This document shows, piece after piece, positions 1 to 5,695 of a stretch of 6,560 nt of DNA. Where the stretch lies: positions 1-6,560 of the forward strand of contig JAFSHE010000263.1 of the NCBI GenBank assembly GCA_017440445.1, given 5' to 3'. The number at the start of each line of letters is the position of its first letter. The stretch's first letter is position 1. The DNA is from Oscillospiraceae bacterium (lineage in GTDB: Bacteria; Bacillota_A; Clostridia; Oscillospirales; Ruminococcaceae). The notes beneath the pieces are model-generated. The model did not search any database and was not told where the DNA came from. It saw only the letters and a program-made list of their open reading frames with translations. Position numbers and translations under genes: made by a program.

Positions 1-3000
1 GAGGGCTGCTCCTCTGTGAAGTCGAACTCGCCGAATTCAAGCACCACGTTGTTACCGATGCCTGTTACATCCTCCTCATTTACCGTGAACTTATCACCGT
101 ATATCCTGTCGCAATCCACCGCCGCATGCTCGGTGAACTCCTTTGAGCGCTTCTCGAAGAAAAATCCCTCGATATCGTAGCCGTTTGCCGACTCAAACAC
201 GATGGTATGTACTCCCTTAAGCACCTTGTTCAGCTTATAGGTCTCGGGGATATATGTGAGCCATATTGACTTCTTCTGATAGCTGAAATCGCCGATAAGC
301 TCGCCGCCTTCATCGGGGATGCCGTCATATACTCTTATTCCAACAGCATTTGCGCAGTTTGCGAATATCGGGAAGGTCACAGTATCACTGCCTGTTTCAC
401 CGAAATCAACATTCTCGAAACCGAACCAGCTTGTTTCGTAGGAGAACTTTGCACCATGCTTTATTCCGTTGCCTACATTACCGCTGGAAACCGTATGTAG
501 TCCGCCGTGTACCAGCTGATACGGGTCGAATACCGCTGTGCCGAGTCCCTCGCCCGTAAGCTTAAGCGTAGAAAGGATGTGATACTTGTCTGTTCCGTTC
601 CTGCACAGCGCACGCAGATAGAATTCACCGTCGCCCTTGCAGCGGACAGTCACGATGCCGTTATCTGCCGATACAAGCTCTGCGATATTTGACTTTATTC
701 CAAGCACGGTAGTTACACGATACTCTATCTCGCTGCGGTACACCGCATTCTGCGGGAATACCTCGGTGCGGAAAGAAAGCTCCTTATACTCGGGAGTAAA
801 CACTGTCCTTTCACCCACAAGGGATATCTTTCTTACGGGGATATCATTCTCAGCCGCTGTGCAGTCGAACTCACGGGAACTGTTCTCCTGGTTTGCCGAG
901 ATGCCCTCCCGTACCTCGGATGCCTCTGCGAAAAGGCTCAGCCTGCTCTCGGGAGCGGAGGGAGAAGTCACACTGAATGTGATATCGCCTGCCTCTGTCC
1001 TTGCCGCTATAACAGCAAGCAGCTTGCCCGAAAACAGTCTGCGTGAGGTACCCTTATACTGCTCGAAGTCCGTGGAATCGCCGTTATCAAGTCCCACAAG
1101 CCTGCCTGCGCCGCTTACGCTTACAAACACACGGTCGTTTGCATTTGCAACGAACTCCCCGTCCTTGTCATAGGCGGAGATATCAACGAAGATAAGGTCT
1201 GTACCATCTGCCTTCATAACGGTCTTGTCGGGAGTGAGCCTAAGCTCTGCTGTATCACCGAAGGAGCGCCGGATATCACGGGCTATCTCTGTACCGTTTT
1301 CGTCATAAGCAACTGCGCACAGCTCGCCCTTTTCATATTTCAGCACCGTATCAAGGGTCAGCTTCTTGCCGTGCTTGTGGTCGATATCCTTTGAGGCTAC
1401 CTCGCTGCCGTTGAAGAAAAGCTTAACATGCGGTGCGTTGGAGGTAACTCGTACATCTATATCCTGTCCCTCGGTGAAATCCCAGTAGGGGAAAATATGA
1501 ACGAACGGGGACTTCTTGTAGTCTGTCCATTCTGCACGGAAAACATACGCACTGTCCTTTGGGAAGCCCGCTGTATCGTACTGTCCGAAGTAGCTGTTCT
1601 TGGTGGAGTACGGAGTAGGCTCGCCGATGTAATCGAAGCCCGTCCAGATAAACTGACCTGCGCAGAACTCCGCGTCACGGTCAGGGATGATGCAGGCTTC
1701 GGTGTTTTTAGCGCCCCAGCCCGTTCCGCAGTTGCCGAGAGAGGAACACTGCTCGTCATCATTGGCAAGCATGGGCTGCGACAGCGGGAAGTGATATATT
1801 CCACGGCTCTGGATAACAGAGGCGGTCTCACTGCCGTATATCATCCAGTCGGGATGCTCACGGTGATGCTGCTCATAAAGGCGCTCCGCATAGTTGTAGC
1901 CCGCAAGCTTCACGATATCCGCACACTTCTGTGCGTTCTCCATCTGCATGTAGTTGGAGCCTATCGTAACATAGCCGTTACAGCGGGGGTCATGCTCCCT
2001 CACATGCTTCATAAGCAGCGAGGTTATCTCCTGTCCACGCTCTGCGGCTGTGTCGTATATCTCGTTTCCTATGCTCCAGCCGATAATCGAGGGATGATTT
2101 CTGTCACGGCGCACCCATGAAGCCACATCCTTTTCCACCCAGCTGCGGAAAAACCGTGCATAGTCGAACTCGGTCTTTGGCATCTCCCACATATCGAAGC
2201 CCTCGGAGAGGATGAGAAAGCCCAGCTCGTCCGCAAGCTCCATAAGCTCCACTGCGGGCATATTGTGGCTTGTACGGATGGCATTTACGCCCATCTCACG
2301 CAGCTTGAGCAGCTTGCGCCTTATCGCTGCGCTGTTTACCGCCGCACCAAGACAGCCGAGGTCGTGATGCTCGCAGCTGCCGTGCAGCTTTACATGTCTG
2401 CCGTTGAGGAAAAAGCCCTTGTCTGTGGTAAAGCGGATGTCCCTGAAACCGAAACGATTTTCCTCACGGTCGATGACCTCGCCGTTTCTGATAAGCTCCG
2501 TAACCAGCGTATACAGCACGGGGCTTTCGATGTCCCAGAGCTTCGGAGCAGAAACGTTCAGTATATCCTCATTGACGGTGTAGAGCGTACTCGGACAGAG
2601 TATCGCCTTATCCACGCTTCCCCTGTCACAGGCGCAGCAGCCCTTTTCGAGAGAGGCTACCTCCTCACCGTCAAGCAGGATGGTATGACGCAATCTCAGC
2701 TCCGCTGACGATATTCCCTCGGGGCGCATGGTCTCTGTGGTGACAGTCACCTTACCGTCCGCACCTGCGCTGATATAAACTCCGTCAGGCGCAATATGGC
2801 AATCGGGATATTTCCTGAGGTACACAGGACGGAATATTCCCGCACCCGAATACCAGCGGGAATTAGGCTCGTGATGGTCCACACGGACGGTTATCAGGTT
2901 GTCGCCCTCCTGCAGCCAGAAGGTAATGGGAAACTCAAAGGTAGAGTAGCCGTACTTCCACTCGTACACCTTATTTTCGTTGACGTACACGGTACAATCC

Positions 3001-3224
3001 ATGTACACGCCCTCAAAGCGCAGCGAGATATTCCCGTCGCTTTTCTTGTAGCTGAGGTTTCTTCTGTACCAGCCCGTAGAGGTCTTATACAGGTTCTTTG
3101 TATCGTGGATGAGCCAGTCGTGGGGGATGTCCACAGGCTGCCACTCAAGCGCCTCGGAATACGTAGTACCAAAGGGAGCGACTGCAAACTCCCAGTTATT
3201 GCAGATAAGCTGTTTTACACTCAT
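1..3224 (-). CDS. Glycoside hydrolase family 2 beta-galactosidase, large multidomain form (C-terminus beyond window)
   Basis: Retaining exo-hydrolase expected to release terminal beta-D-galactose from oligosaccharides; 1,074 codons are visible with no internal stop. The jelly-roll sugar-binding domain carries the GH2 signature WYSGAGIFRPVYL (from W124). An Ig-like domain follows, then a TIM barrel (about 275-570) with HGSCEHHDLG, RTSHN (R317-N321), the acid/base Glu388 in SIGNE and the nucleophile Glu466 in YGSETAS. Next come a DUF4982-type domain (about 572-650, HIFPYWDF), a GH2 C-terminal Ig-like domain (about 660-745, GLDNGD), a bacterial Ig-like segment (about 795-880) and a CBM6-like C-terminal module (from about 930). 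The YFGQYDTAGFPKD motif and the lack of the beta-glucuronidase NxK motif favour galactosidase, but other GH2 specificities are possible. There is no signal peptide, so it is probably cytoplasmic. The ATG at 3222-3224 has GGAGGAA 7 nt upstream (3232-3238). Its own promoter precedes it, and no sugar transporter lies within view. Confidence 0.93.
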   Translation of the reverse strand, partial: MSVKQLICNNWEFAVAPFGTTYSEALEWQPVDIPHDWLIHDTKNLYKTSTGWYRRNLSYKKSDGNISLRFEGVYMDCTVYVNENKVYEWKYGYSTFEFPITFWLQEGDNLITVRVDHHEPNSRWYSGAGIFRPVYLRKYPDCHIAPDGVYISAGADGKVTVTTETMRPEGISSAELRLRHTILLDGEEVASLEKGCCACDRGSVDKAILCPSTLYTVNEDILNVSAPKLWDIESPVLYTLVTELIRNGEVIDREENRFGFRDIRFTTDKGFFLNGRHVKLHGSCEHHDLGCLGAAVNSAAIRRKLLKLREMGVNAIRTSHNMPAVELMELADELGFLILSEGFDMWEMPKTEFDYARFFRSWVEKDVASWVRRDRNHPSIIGWSIGNEIYDTAAERGQEITSLLMKHVREHDPRCNGYVTIGSNYMQMENAQKCADIVKLAGYNYAERLYEQHHREHPDWMIYGSETASVIQSRGIYHFPLSQPMLANDDEQCSSLGNCGTGWGAKNTEACIIPDRDAEFCAGQFIWTGFDYIGEPTPYSTKNSYFGQYDTAGFPKDSAYVFRAEWTDYKKSPFVHIFPYWDFTEGQDIDVRVTSNAPHVKLFFNGSEVASKDIDHKHGKKLTLDTVLKYEKGELCAVAYDENGTEIARDIRRSFGDTAELRLTPDKTVMKADGTDLIFVDISAYDKDGEFVANANDRVFVSVSGAGRLVGLDNGDSTDFEQYKGTSRRLFSGKLLAVIAARTEAGDITFSVTSPSAPESRLSLFAEASEVREGISANQENSSREFDCTAAENDIPVRKISLVGERTVFTPEYKELSFRTEVFPQNAVYRSEIEYRVTTVLGIKSNIAELVSADNGIVTVRCKGDGEFYLRALCRNGTDKYHILSTLKLTGEGLGTAVFDPYQLVHGGLHTVSSGNVGNGIKHGAKFSYETSWFGFENVDFGETGSDTVTFPIFANCANAVGIRVYDGIPDEGGELIGDFSYQKKSIWLTYIPETYKLNKVLKGVHTIVFESANGYDIEGFFFEKRSKEFTEHAAVDCDRIYGDKFTVNEEDVTGIGNNVVLEFGEFDFTEEQP

Positions 3225-3250
3225 TATTATGTTCCTCCGTTATGTAGGGG

Positions 3251-3270
3251 TTATCATATAAATATTATAA
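3251..3270. repeat. Imperfect AT-rich palindrome covering the beta-galactosidase -10 box (possible operator)
   Basis: TTATCATATAAATATTATAA is symmetric at 8 of 10 base-pair positions and spans the -10 hexamer and part of the initially transcribed region. A repressor bound here would block transcription, so it could be an operator for a sugar-responsive regulator. The sequence is entirely A/T apart from one C and contains the -10 box, so chance symmetry is a real alternative. Confidence 0.3.
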
Positions 3271-3292
3271 AGCCTTGTACATAATAAATCAA
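3264..3292 (-). promoter_or_regulatory. Sigma-A-type promoter of the beta-galactosidase gene
   Basis: On the minus strand, TTGATT (3287-3292) is followed after exactly 17 bp by a perfect TATAAT (3264-3269). Transcription should start near 3257, giving a leader of about 33 nt before the ATG. The -35 box lies just beyond the terminator of the upstream DUF5662 gene, so the beta-galactosidase gene looks like an independent unit. No convincing catabolite-responsive (cre) element is visible nearby. Confidence 0.85.
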
Positions 3293-3297
3293 GCACT

Positions 3298-3333
3298 AAA
3301 AGAAAAAACGGCAGAAAAAATTTCCGCCGTTTT
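3298..3333 (-). terminator. Intrinsic terminator after the DUF5662 gene
   Basis: Read on the minus strand, AAAACGGCGG (3324-3333) pairs with CTGCCGTTTT (3305-3314): ten pairs including one G·U. A short A/T-rich loop separates the arms, and a broken T tract (TTCTTTT) follows the stem. It begins 4 nt after the TGA stop codon at 3338-3340 and closes the ribU-DUF5662 transcription unit. It also insulates the downstream beta-galactosidase promoter. Confidence 0.9.
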
Positions 3334-3337
3334 ATGC

Positions 3338-3883
3338 TCAGTAATCCTTATTATTACGGATATAGTCCTTAAGATATCGGAAGGTCGTCTGCTCGCCCTC
3401 CTCGGCAAGCATCGTCAGCAGCTTTTCAAGGAAGTCCGAGGTCTCGGGATGTATCACCCTCCTGCCCTTTGCAGCCAGAAAATAATCCAATGCGGAGCGG
3501 TCGGTGTACTTCTTTCCCTGATATATCTTGCTTGCCGCTACACGGTCACAGAACATCTCCGCCACAAAGCGCAGCGGCATCTTTACAGGCTCATTCTGCT
3601 TTGTTTTAGGGTTGTAGTCCATCCAGTATTCAAAATGATGGCGGTTTCTGCCCTTGTGGTGCAGCCATGCACGGGAGTAGCCGTAAAGCTCACGCTCTGC
3701 CTCATTCGGGGAGCGTGTACCCTGATAGTACCTCGCCCCCGGAAGAAACTCCGTCGGTGAATATTTTGACATGTCGTGACGAAGTCCCTGCCACAGTATG
3801 CCTACCCTTGCACAGTGTGCTATCACCTTATGACGGTGCTTTGTGATGGTGCGAAAATGTCCGAATGCGCCCTTAAGCGACAT
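3338..3883 (-). CDS. DUF5662 family protein, HD-hydrolase-like histidine/aspartate pattern, function unknown
   Basis: 181 residues, recognised as DUF5662 by its KHRHKV, GLRHDMSKYSPTEF and HHKGRNRHH motifs; no member has a function that I know. The sequence is soluble, basic and probably cytoplasmic, without signal peptide or membrane segment. The ordered residues His16/His18, His36-Asp37, His75-His76, His82-His83 and Asp113 resemble the H...HD...D metal-ligand series of HD-domain phosphohydrolases; that likeness is my inference. The start at 3881-3883 is chosen because AAAGGAG sits 8 nt upstream. An ATG 33 nt further upstream would overlap the end of ribU and lacks an equally good site. It lies 19 nt after ribU with no terminator or promoter between, so it should be co-transcribed and under the same FMN riboswitch. 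It ends at TGA just before a strong terminator. Confidence 0.88.
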   Translation of the reverse strand: MSLKGAFGHFRTITKHRHKVIAHCARVGILWQGLRHDMSKYSPTEFLPGARYYQGTRSPNEAERELYGYSRAWLHHKGRNRHHFEYWMDYNPKTKQNEPVKMPLRFVAEMFCDRVAASKIYQGKKYTDRSALDYFLAAKGRRVIHPETSDFLEKLLTMLAEEGEQTTFRYLKDYIRNNKDY

Positions 3884-3891
3884 GTAATCCT

Positions 3892-3898
3892 CTCCTTT
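3892..3898 (-). promoter_or_regulatory. Ribosome binding site deciding the DUF5662 start
   Basis: AAAGGAG on the minus strand, 8 nt before the ATG at 3881-3883, lies wholly inside the 19-nt gap after ribU. It supports the shorter start and independent translation of this gene from the shared transcript. Confidence 0.85.
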
Positions 3899-3902
3899 GG
3901 AG

Positions 3903-4526
3903 TTAATCCCTGCCAAGGCTTGTGAATACAGGCTTCAGCCTTTTGAAAAGCGGTATGGATATAACCGCTGCAATAGCGCCCTTCGCAAAGGTAAAGGGCA
4001 TATTAAAGATTATAAGACACTCCAGCAGGCCGTCTACACTTGGGAGTATAGCCTTGTACATGCCCACGATGACATCCATCGGCATGATGACCGTGTACAC
4101 GGGATACACAATGAAATAGTTTGAAAAAACACTTACAAGCGCCATCAGCACAGCACCCATAAGGCAGCCTGCGATGACCATGGAATACTTGCTTGTTTTT
4201 CTTGCGACAAGTCCTGCGGGAAGCACAAGGCAGGCACTGAGAATAAAGTTTGAAAGCTCACCAACGCCGCCTGTCATGGTGGTTAGAAGTCCCTCAAGAT
4301 TCTTGATAAGGCACACCGCTATTCCCGATACGGGACCCATAGTAAGCGACGCAAGCAGTGCGGGAACATCGGACAGGTCGAAGCTGATAAAGCTCGGCAT
4401 TATCGGCACCTTGAAGCTGAGCAGCTCCGACAGCACGATGGACAGCGCCGCCATTACCGCTGTAAACACCAGCTTTCTTGTGTCAAAAAGACGTTTTCCG
4501 TTTTCAGTATGATTTGTGTTGCTCAT
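3903..4526 (-). CDS. ribU: Riboflavin ECF transporter S component RibU
   Basis: 207-residue integral membrane protein, the substrate-binding S component that captures riboflavin and works with the shared ECF energy-coupling module (EcfA, EcfA', EcfT), which is not in this window. After a short polar N-terminus come about six hydrophobic segments (roughly 18-36, 48-63, 64-80, 90-108, 114-140 and 166-193). The second begins with FISFDLSDVPALLASLTMGP, a block typical of RibU/YpaA-type S components. Length fits the family. The FMN riboswitch in its leader independently points to riboflavin rather than another vitamin. The start at 4524-4526 is chosen because AGGAGG lies 4 nt upstream; the in-frame ATG 24 nt further upstream has no good binding site. 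The DUF5662 gene follows after 19 nt. Confidence 0.93.
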   Translation of the reverse strand: MSNTNHTENGKRLFDTRKLVFTAVMAALSIVLSELLSFKVPIMPSFISFDLSDVPALLASLTMGPVSGIAVCLIKNLEGLLTTMTGGVGELSNFILSACLVLPAGLVARKTSKYSMVIAGCLMGAVLMALVSVFSNYFIVYPVYTVIMPMDVIVGMYKAILPSVDGLLECLIIFNMPFTFAKGAIAAVISIPLFKRLKPVFTSLGRD

Positions 4527-4530
4527 ATTT

Positions 4531-4536
4531 CCTCCT
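4531..4536 (-). promoter_or_regulatory. Ribosome binding site deciding the ribU start
   Basis: A consensus AGGAGG on the minus strand, only 4 nt before the ATG at 4524-4526. It lies downstream of the alternative ATG at 4548-4550, so that longer start would place it inside the reading frame. Confidence 0.85.
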
Positions 4537-4554
4537 ACTCTCCAGAGCATTTCA

Positions 4555-4584
4555 GGAAACAGAAAGCCCCCTTAAAAAGGGGGC
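4555..4584 (-). terminator. Intrinsic terminator forming the expression platform of the FMN riboswitch
   Basis: On the minus strand GCCCCCTT (4577-4584) pairs perfectly with AAGGGGGC (4566-4573) around a TTT loop, followed by the T-rich stretch TTTCTGTTT. It lies between the aptamer and ribU, the expected place for an FMN-dependent transcription attenuator: FMN bound gives termination, FMN absent gives read-through. The T tract is interrupted by C and G, so efficiency may be moderate. It ends about 30 nt before the ribU start. Confidence 0.85.
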
Positions 4585-4617
4585 GCAAATATGTTCACGT
4601 AAGAAGCACATTTGTTT

Positions 4618-4727
4618 TCTGTTCTTTCATCCGGACTATACCGTCGGTATCGGAATTTCACCGATTCAGCCATTACAGCTCGCGGACTTTACCGCCGGTG
4701 GAGAATCTCACTCCGCCCCGAAACAGA
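4618..4727 (-). promoter_or_regulatory. FMN riboswitch aptamer (RFN element)
   Basis: The conserved RFN blocks occur in order on the minus strand: GGGGCGGAGTGAGATTCTCC, then ACCGGCGGTAAAGTCCGCGAG, GAATCGGTGAAATTCCGAT, ACCGACGGTATAGTCCGGAT and GAAAGAAC. The basal P1 helix is UCUGUU (4722-4727) with AACAGA (4618-4623), and the GGAG/CUCC hairpin arm of P2 is intact. RFN elements bind flavin mononucleotide and repress riboflavin synthesis or uptake genes. Here the element is followed by a terminator and by ribU, so it should switch off RibU and the trailing DUF5662 gene when FMN is plentiful. Confidence 0.97.
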
Positions 4728-4740
4728 TATTAATGTATTC

Positions 4741-4755
4741 GTAACCATCGGTTAC
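4741..4755. repeat. Exact 6-3-6 inverted repeat at the start of the ribU transcript
   Basis: GTAACCATCGGTTAC: two exactly complementary 6-bp arms with a 3-nt centre, just downstream of the -10 box. Given the -10 position, transcription should begin at about 4755-4756, so this would form a hairpin at the extreme 5' end of the mRNA. At DNA level it could instead be an operator half of the tandem pair with the neighbouring palindrome. Confidence 0.6.
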
Positions 4756-4756
4756 T

Positions 4757-4771
4757 GGTATATTATATACC
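4757..4771. repeat. Exact 6-3-6 inverted repeat over the ribU -10 box, with a tandem TATACC copy
   Basis: GGTATATTATATACC has perfect 6-bp arms and a 3-nt centre and contains the -10 hexamer. A further TATACC follows directly at 4772-4777, making a tandem direct repeat. It is 1 bp from the neighbouring 15-bp palindrome, with centres 16 bp apart. Part of the symmetry comes from the TATA-rich -10 sequence itself. Confidence 0.5.
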
Positions 4772-4790
4772 TATACCGAACTTTTGTCAA
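4762..4790 (-). promoter_or_regulatory. Consensus sigma-A promoter for ribU
   Basis: TTGACA (4785-4790), 17 bp, TATAAT (4762-4767) on the minus strand: both hexamers and the spacing match the sigma-A optimum. The -35 box begins 4 nt after the yicC stop codon. A strong constitutive promoter fits a gene whose control is delegated to the downstream riboswitch. Confidence 0.93.
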
Positions 4791-4794
4791 TAGC

Positions 4795-5673
4795 TTACTC
4801 GATATTCTGTATCTGCTCGCGTATCTTCTCTATCTCGCTCTTCTGGTCCACAACTATCCTTGTTACCTCGATATCCTGCACCTTGGAGCCGATAGTATTG
4901 GTCTCACGGTTCATCTCCTGGATAAGGAAATCCAGCTTTCTGCCCACTGCCTCGTTTCCGCCGAGAAGCTCCCTGAACTGCGCAATATGGCTGCGAAGTC
5001 TTACTGTTTCCTCGTCAACAGCGGTCTTTTCGGAGAAGATGCCCGCCTCAAGCAGTATCCTGCTCTCGTCGACATTTGCGCTGTCAAGCACCTCGCACAT
5101 CTTGTCATAAAGGCGCTTGCGGTAGTCCTCGACGATAATGGGAGAACGCTCCTCCACGATACCTACCCAACCCTCGATGGTCTCAAGGCGGGAGAGGATA
5201 TCAGCCTTCATGCGCTCGCCCTCTGTTTCACGCATGGCGATGAACTTTTCAAGTGCTGTTTCTGCAACCGTCTTTACATCAGCCCATATCTGCTCCTCGT
5301 CAGCCTCCGTCTTTACAACGGTGAATGCGTCGGGGATCCTCATAACATGGGACAGCGAAAGGTCGTCATTCAGACCAAACTCATCCTTTACGGAGCGCAG
5401 AGCGTCGATATAGTCCTTCACGACCTCCTTGTTGATGGATATCTTCTCGTCAGGGGCGTCAACATTGTACACCAGCACCGAGACCTCTACCTTGCCTCGG
5501 TTTATCCTGCCCTGAAGAAGGGACTTCAGCTTTTCCTCCATACAGCCCAGACTGCGGGGGATGCGGCAGCTGAATTCGTAGTATCTGTGGTTTACAGCTC
5601 TTATCTCAACGGTTATATCACGACCGCCGAGAATCTCGTGACCTCTTCCGAAGCCTGTCATGCTTTTGATCAT
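4795..5673 (-). CDS. yicC: YicC/YloC family endoribonuclease
   Basis: 292 residues, the usual family length. The YicC family is known as a cytoplasmic endoribonuclease involved in RNA turnover. The N-terminal YicC-like domain opens with the hallmark MIKSMTGFGRG and continues with VEIRAVNHRYYE (from V22), RIPR (37-40) and INRGKVEV (57-64). A helical, charged middle region follows. The C-terminal DUF1732 segment has KLDFLIQEMNRETNTIGSK (246-264) and ends in IEKIREQIQNIE. The start at 5671-5673 matches the family N-terminus and has AGGAAA 8 nt upstream. It lies 22 nt after the YnbB-type gene, with no terminator between, so the two are probably co-transcribed. The usual Firmicute partners remA, gmk and rpoZ do not follow; the ribU promoter begins 4 nt after the TAA stop. 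Confidence 0.96.
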   Translation of the reverse strand: MIKSMTGFGRGHEILGGRDITVEIRAVNHRYYEFSCRIPRSLGCMEEKLKSLLQGRINRGKVEVSVLVYNVDAPDEKISINKEVVKDYIDALRSVKDEFGLNDDLSLSHVMRIPDAFTVVKTEADEEQIWADVKTVAETALEKFIAMRETEGERMKADILSRLETIEGWVGIVEERSPIIVEDYRKRLYDKMCEVLDSANVDESRILLEAGIFSEKTAVDEETVRLRSHIAQFRELLGGNEAVGRKLDFLIQEMNRETNTIGSKVQDIEVTRIVVDQKSEIEKIREQIQNIE

Positions 5674-5695
5674 AATTCACATTTCCTATTCGATT

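Noticed and set aside
1428..2120. Plus-strand open frame of 230 codons and smaller frames inside the GH2 gene
   Set aside because: All are shadows of the uninterrupted GH2 frame, which carries intact catalytic motifs through this interval.
3241..3300. Catabolite-responsive (cre) site near the beta-galactosidase promoter
   Set aside because: No stretch keeps the central CG and flanking TG...CA of the cre consensus.
3338..3916. Longer DUF5662 start at 3914-3916
   Set aside because: It would overlap the end of ribU by 14 nt, and the extra residues are not needed for the family. The internal ATG has AAAGGAG at ideal distance.
3903..4550. Longer ribU start at 4548-4550
   Set aside because: It would add eight residues but has no good ribosome binding site, while the ATG at 4524-4526 has AGGAGG directly before it.
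4566..4584. The GC-rich hairpin as a bidirectional terminator
   Set aside because: On the plus strand no T tract follows the stem, and no plus-strand gene ends here.
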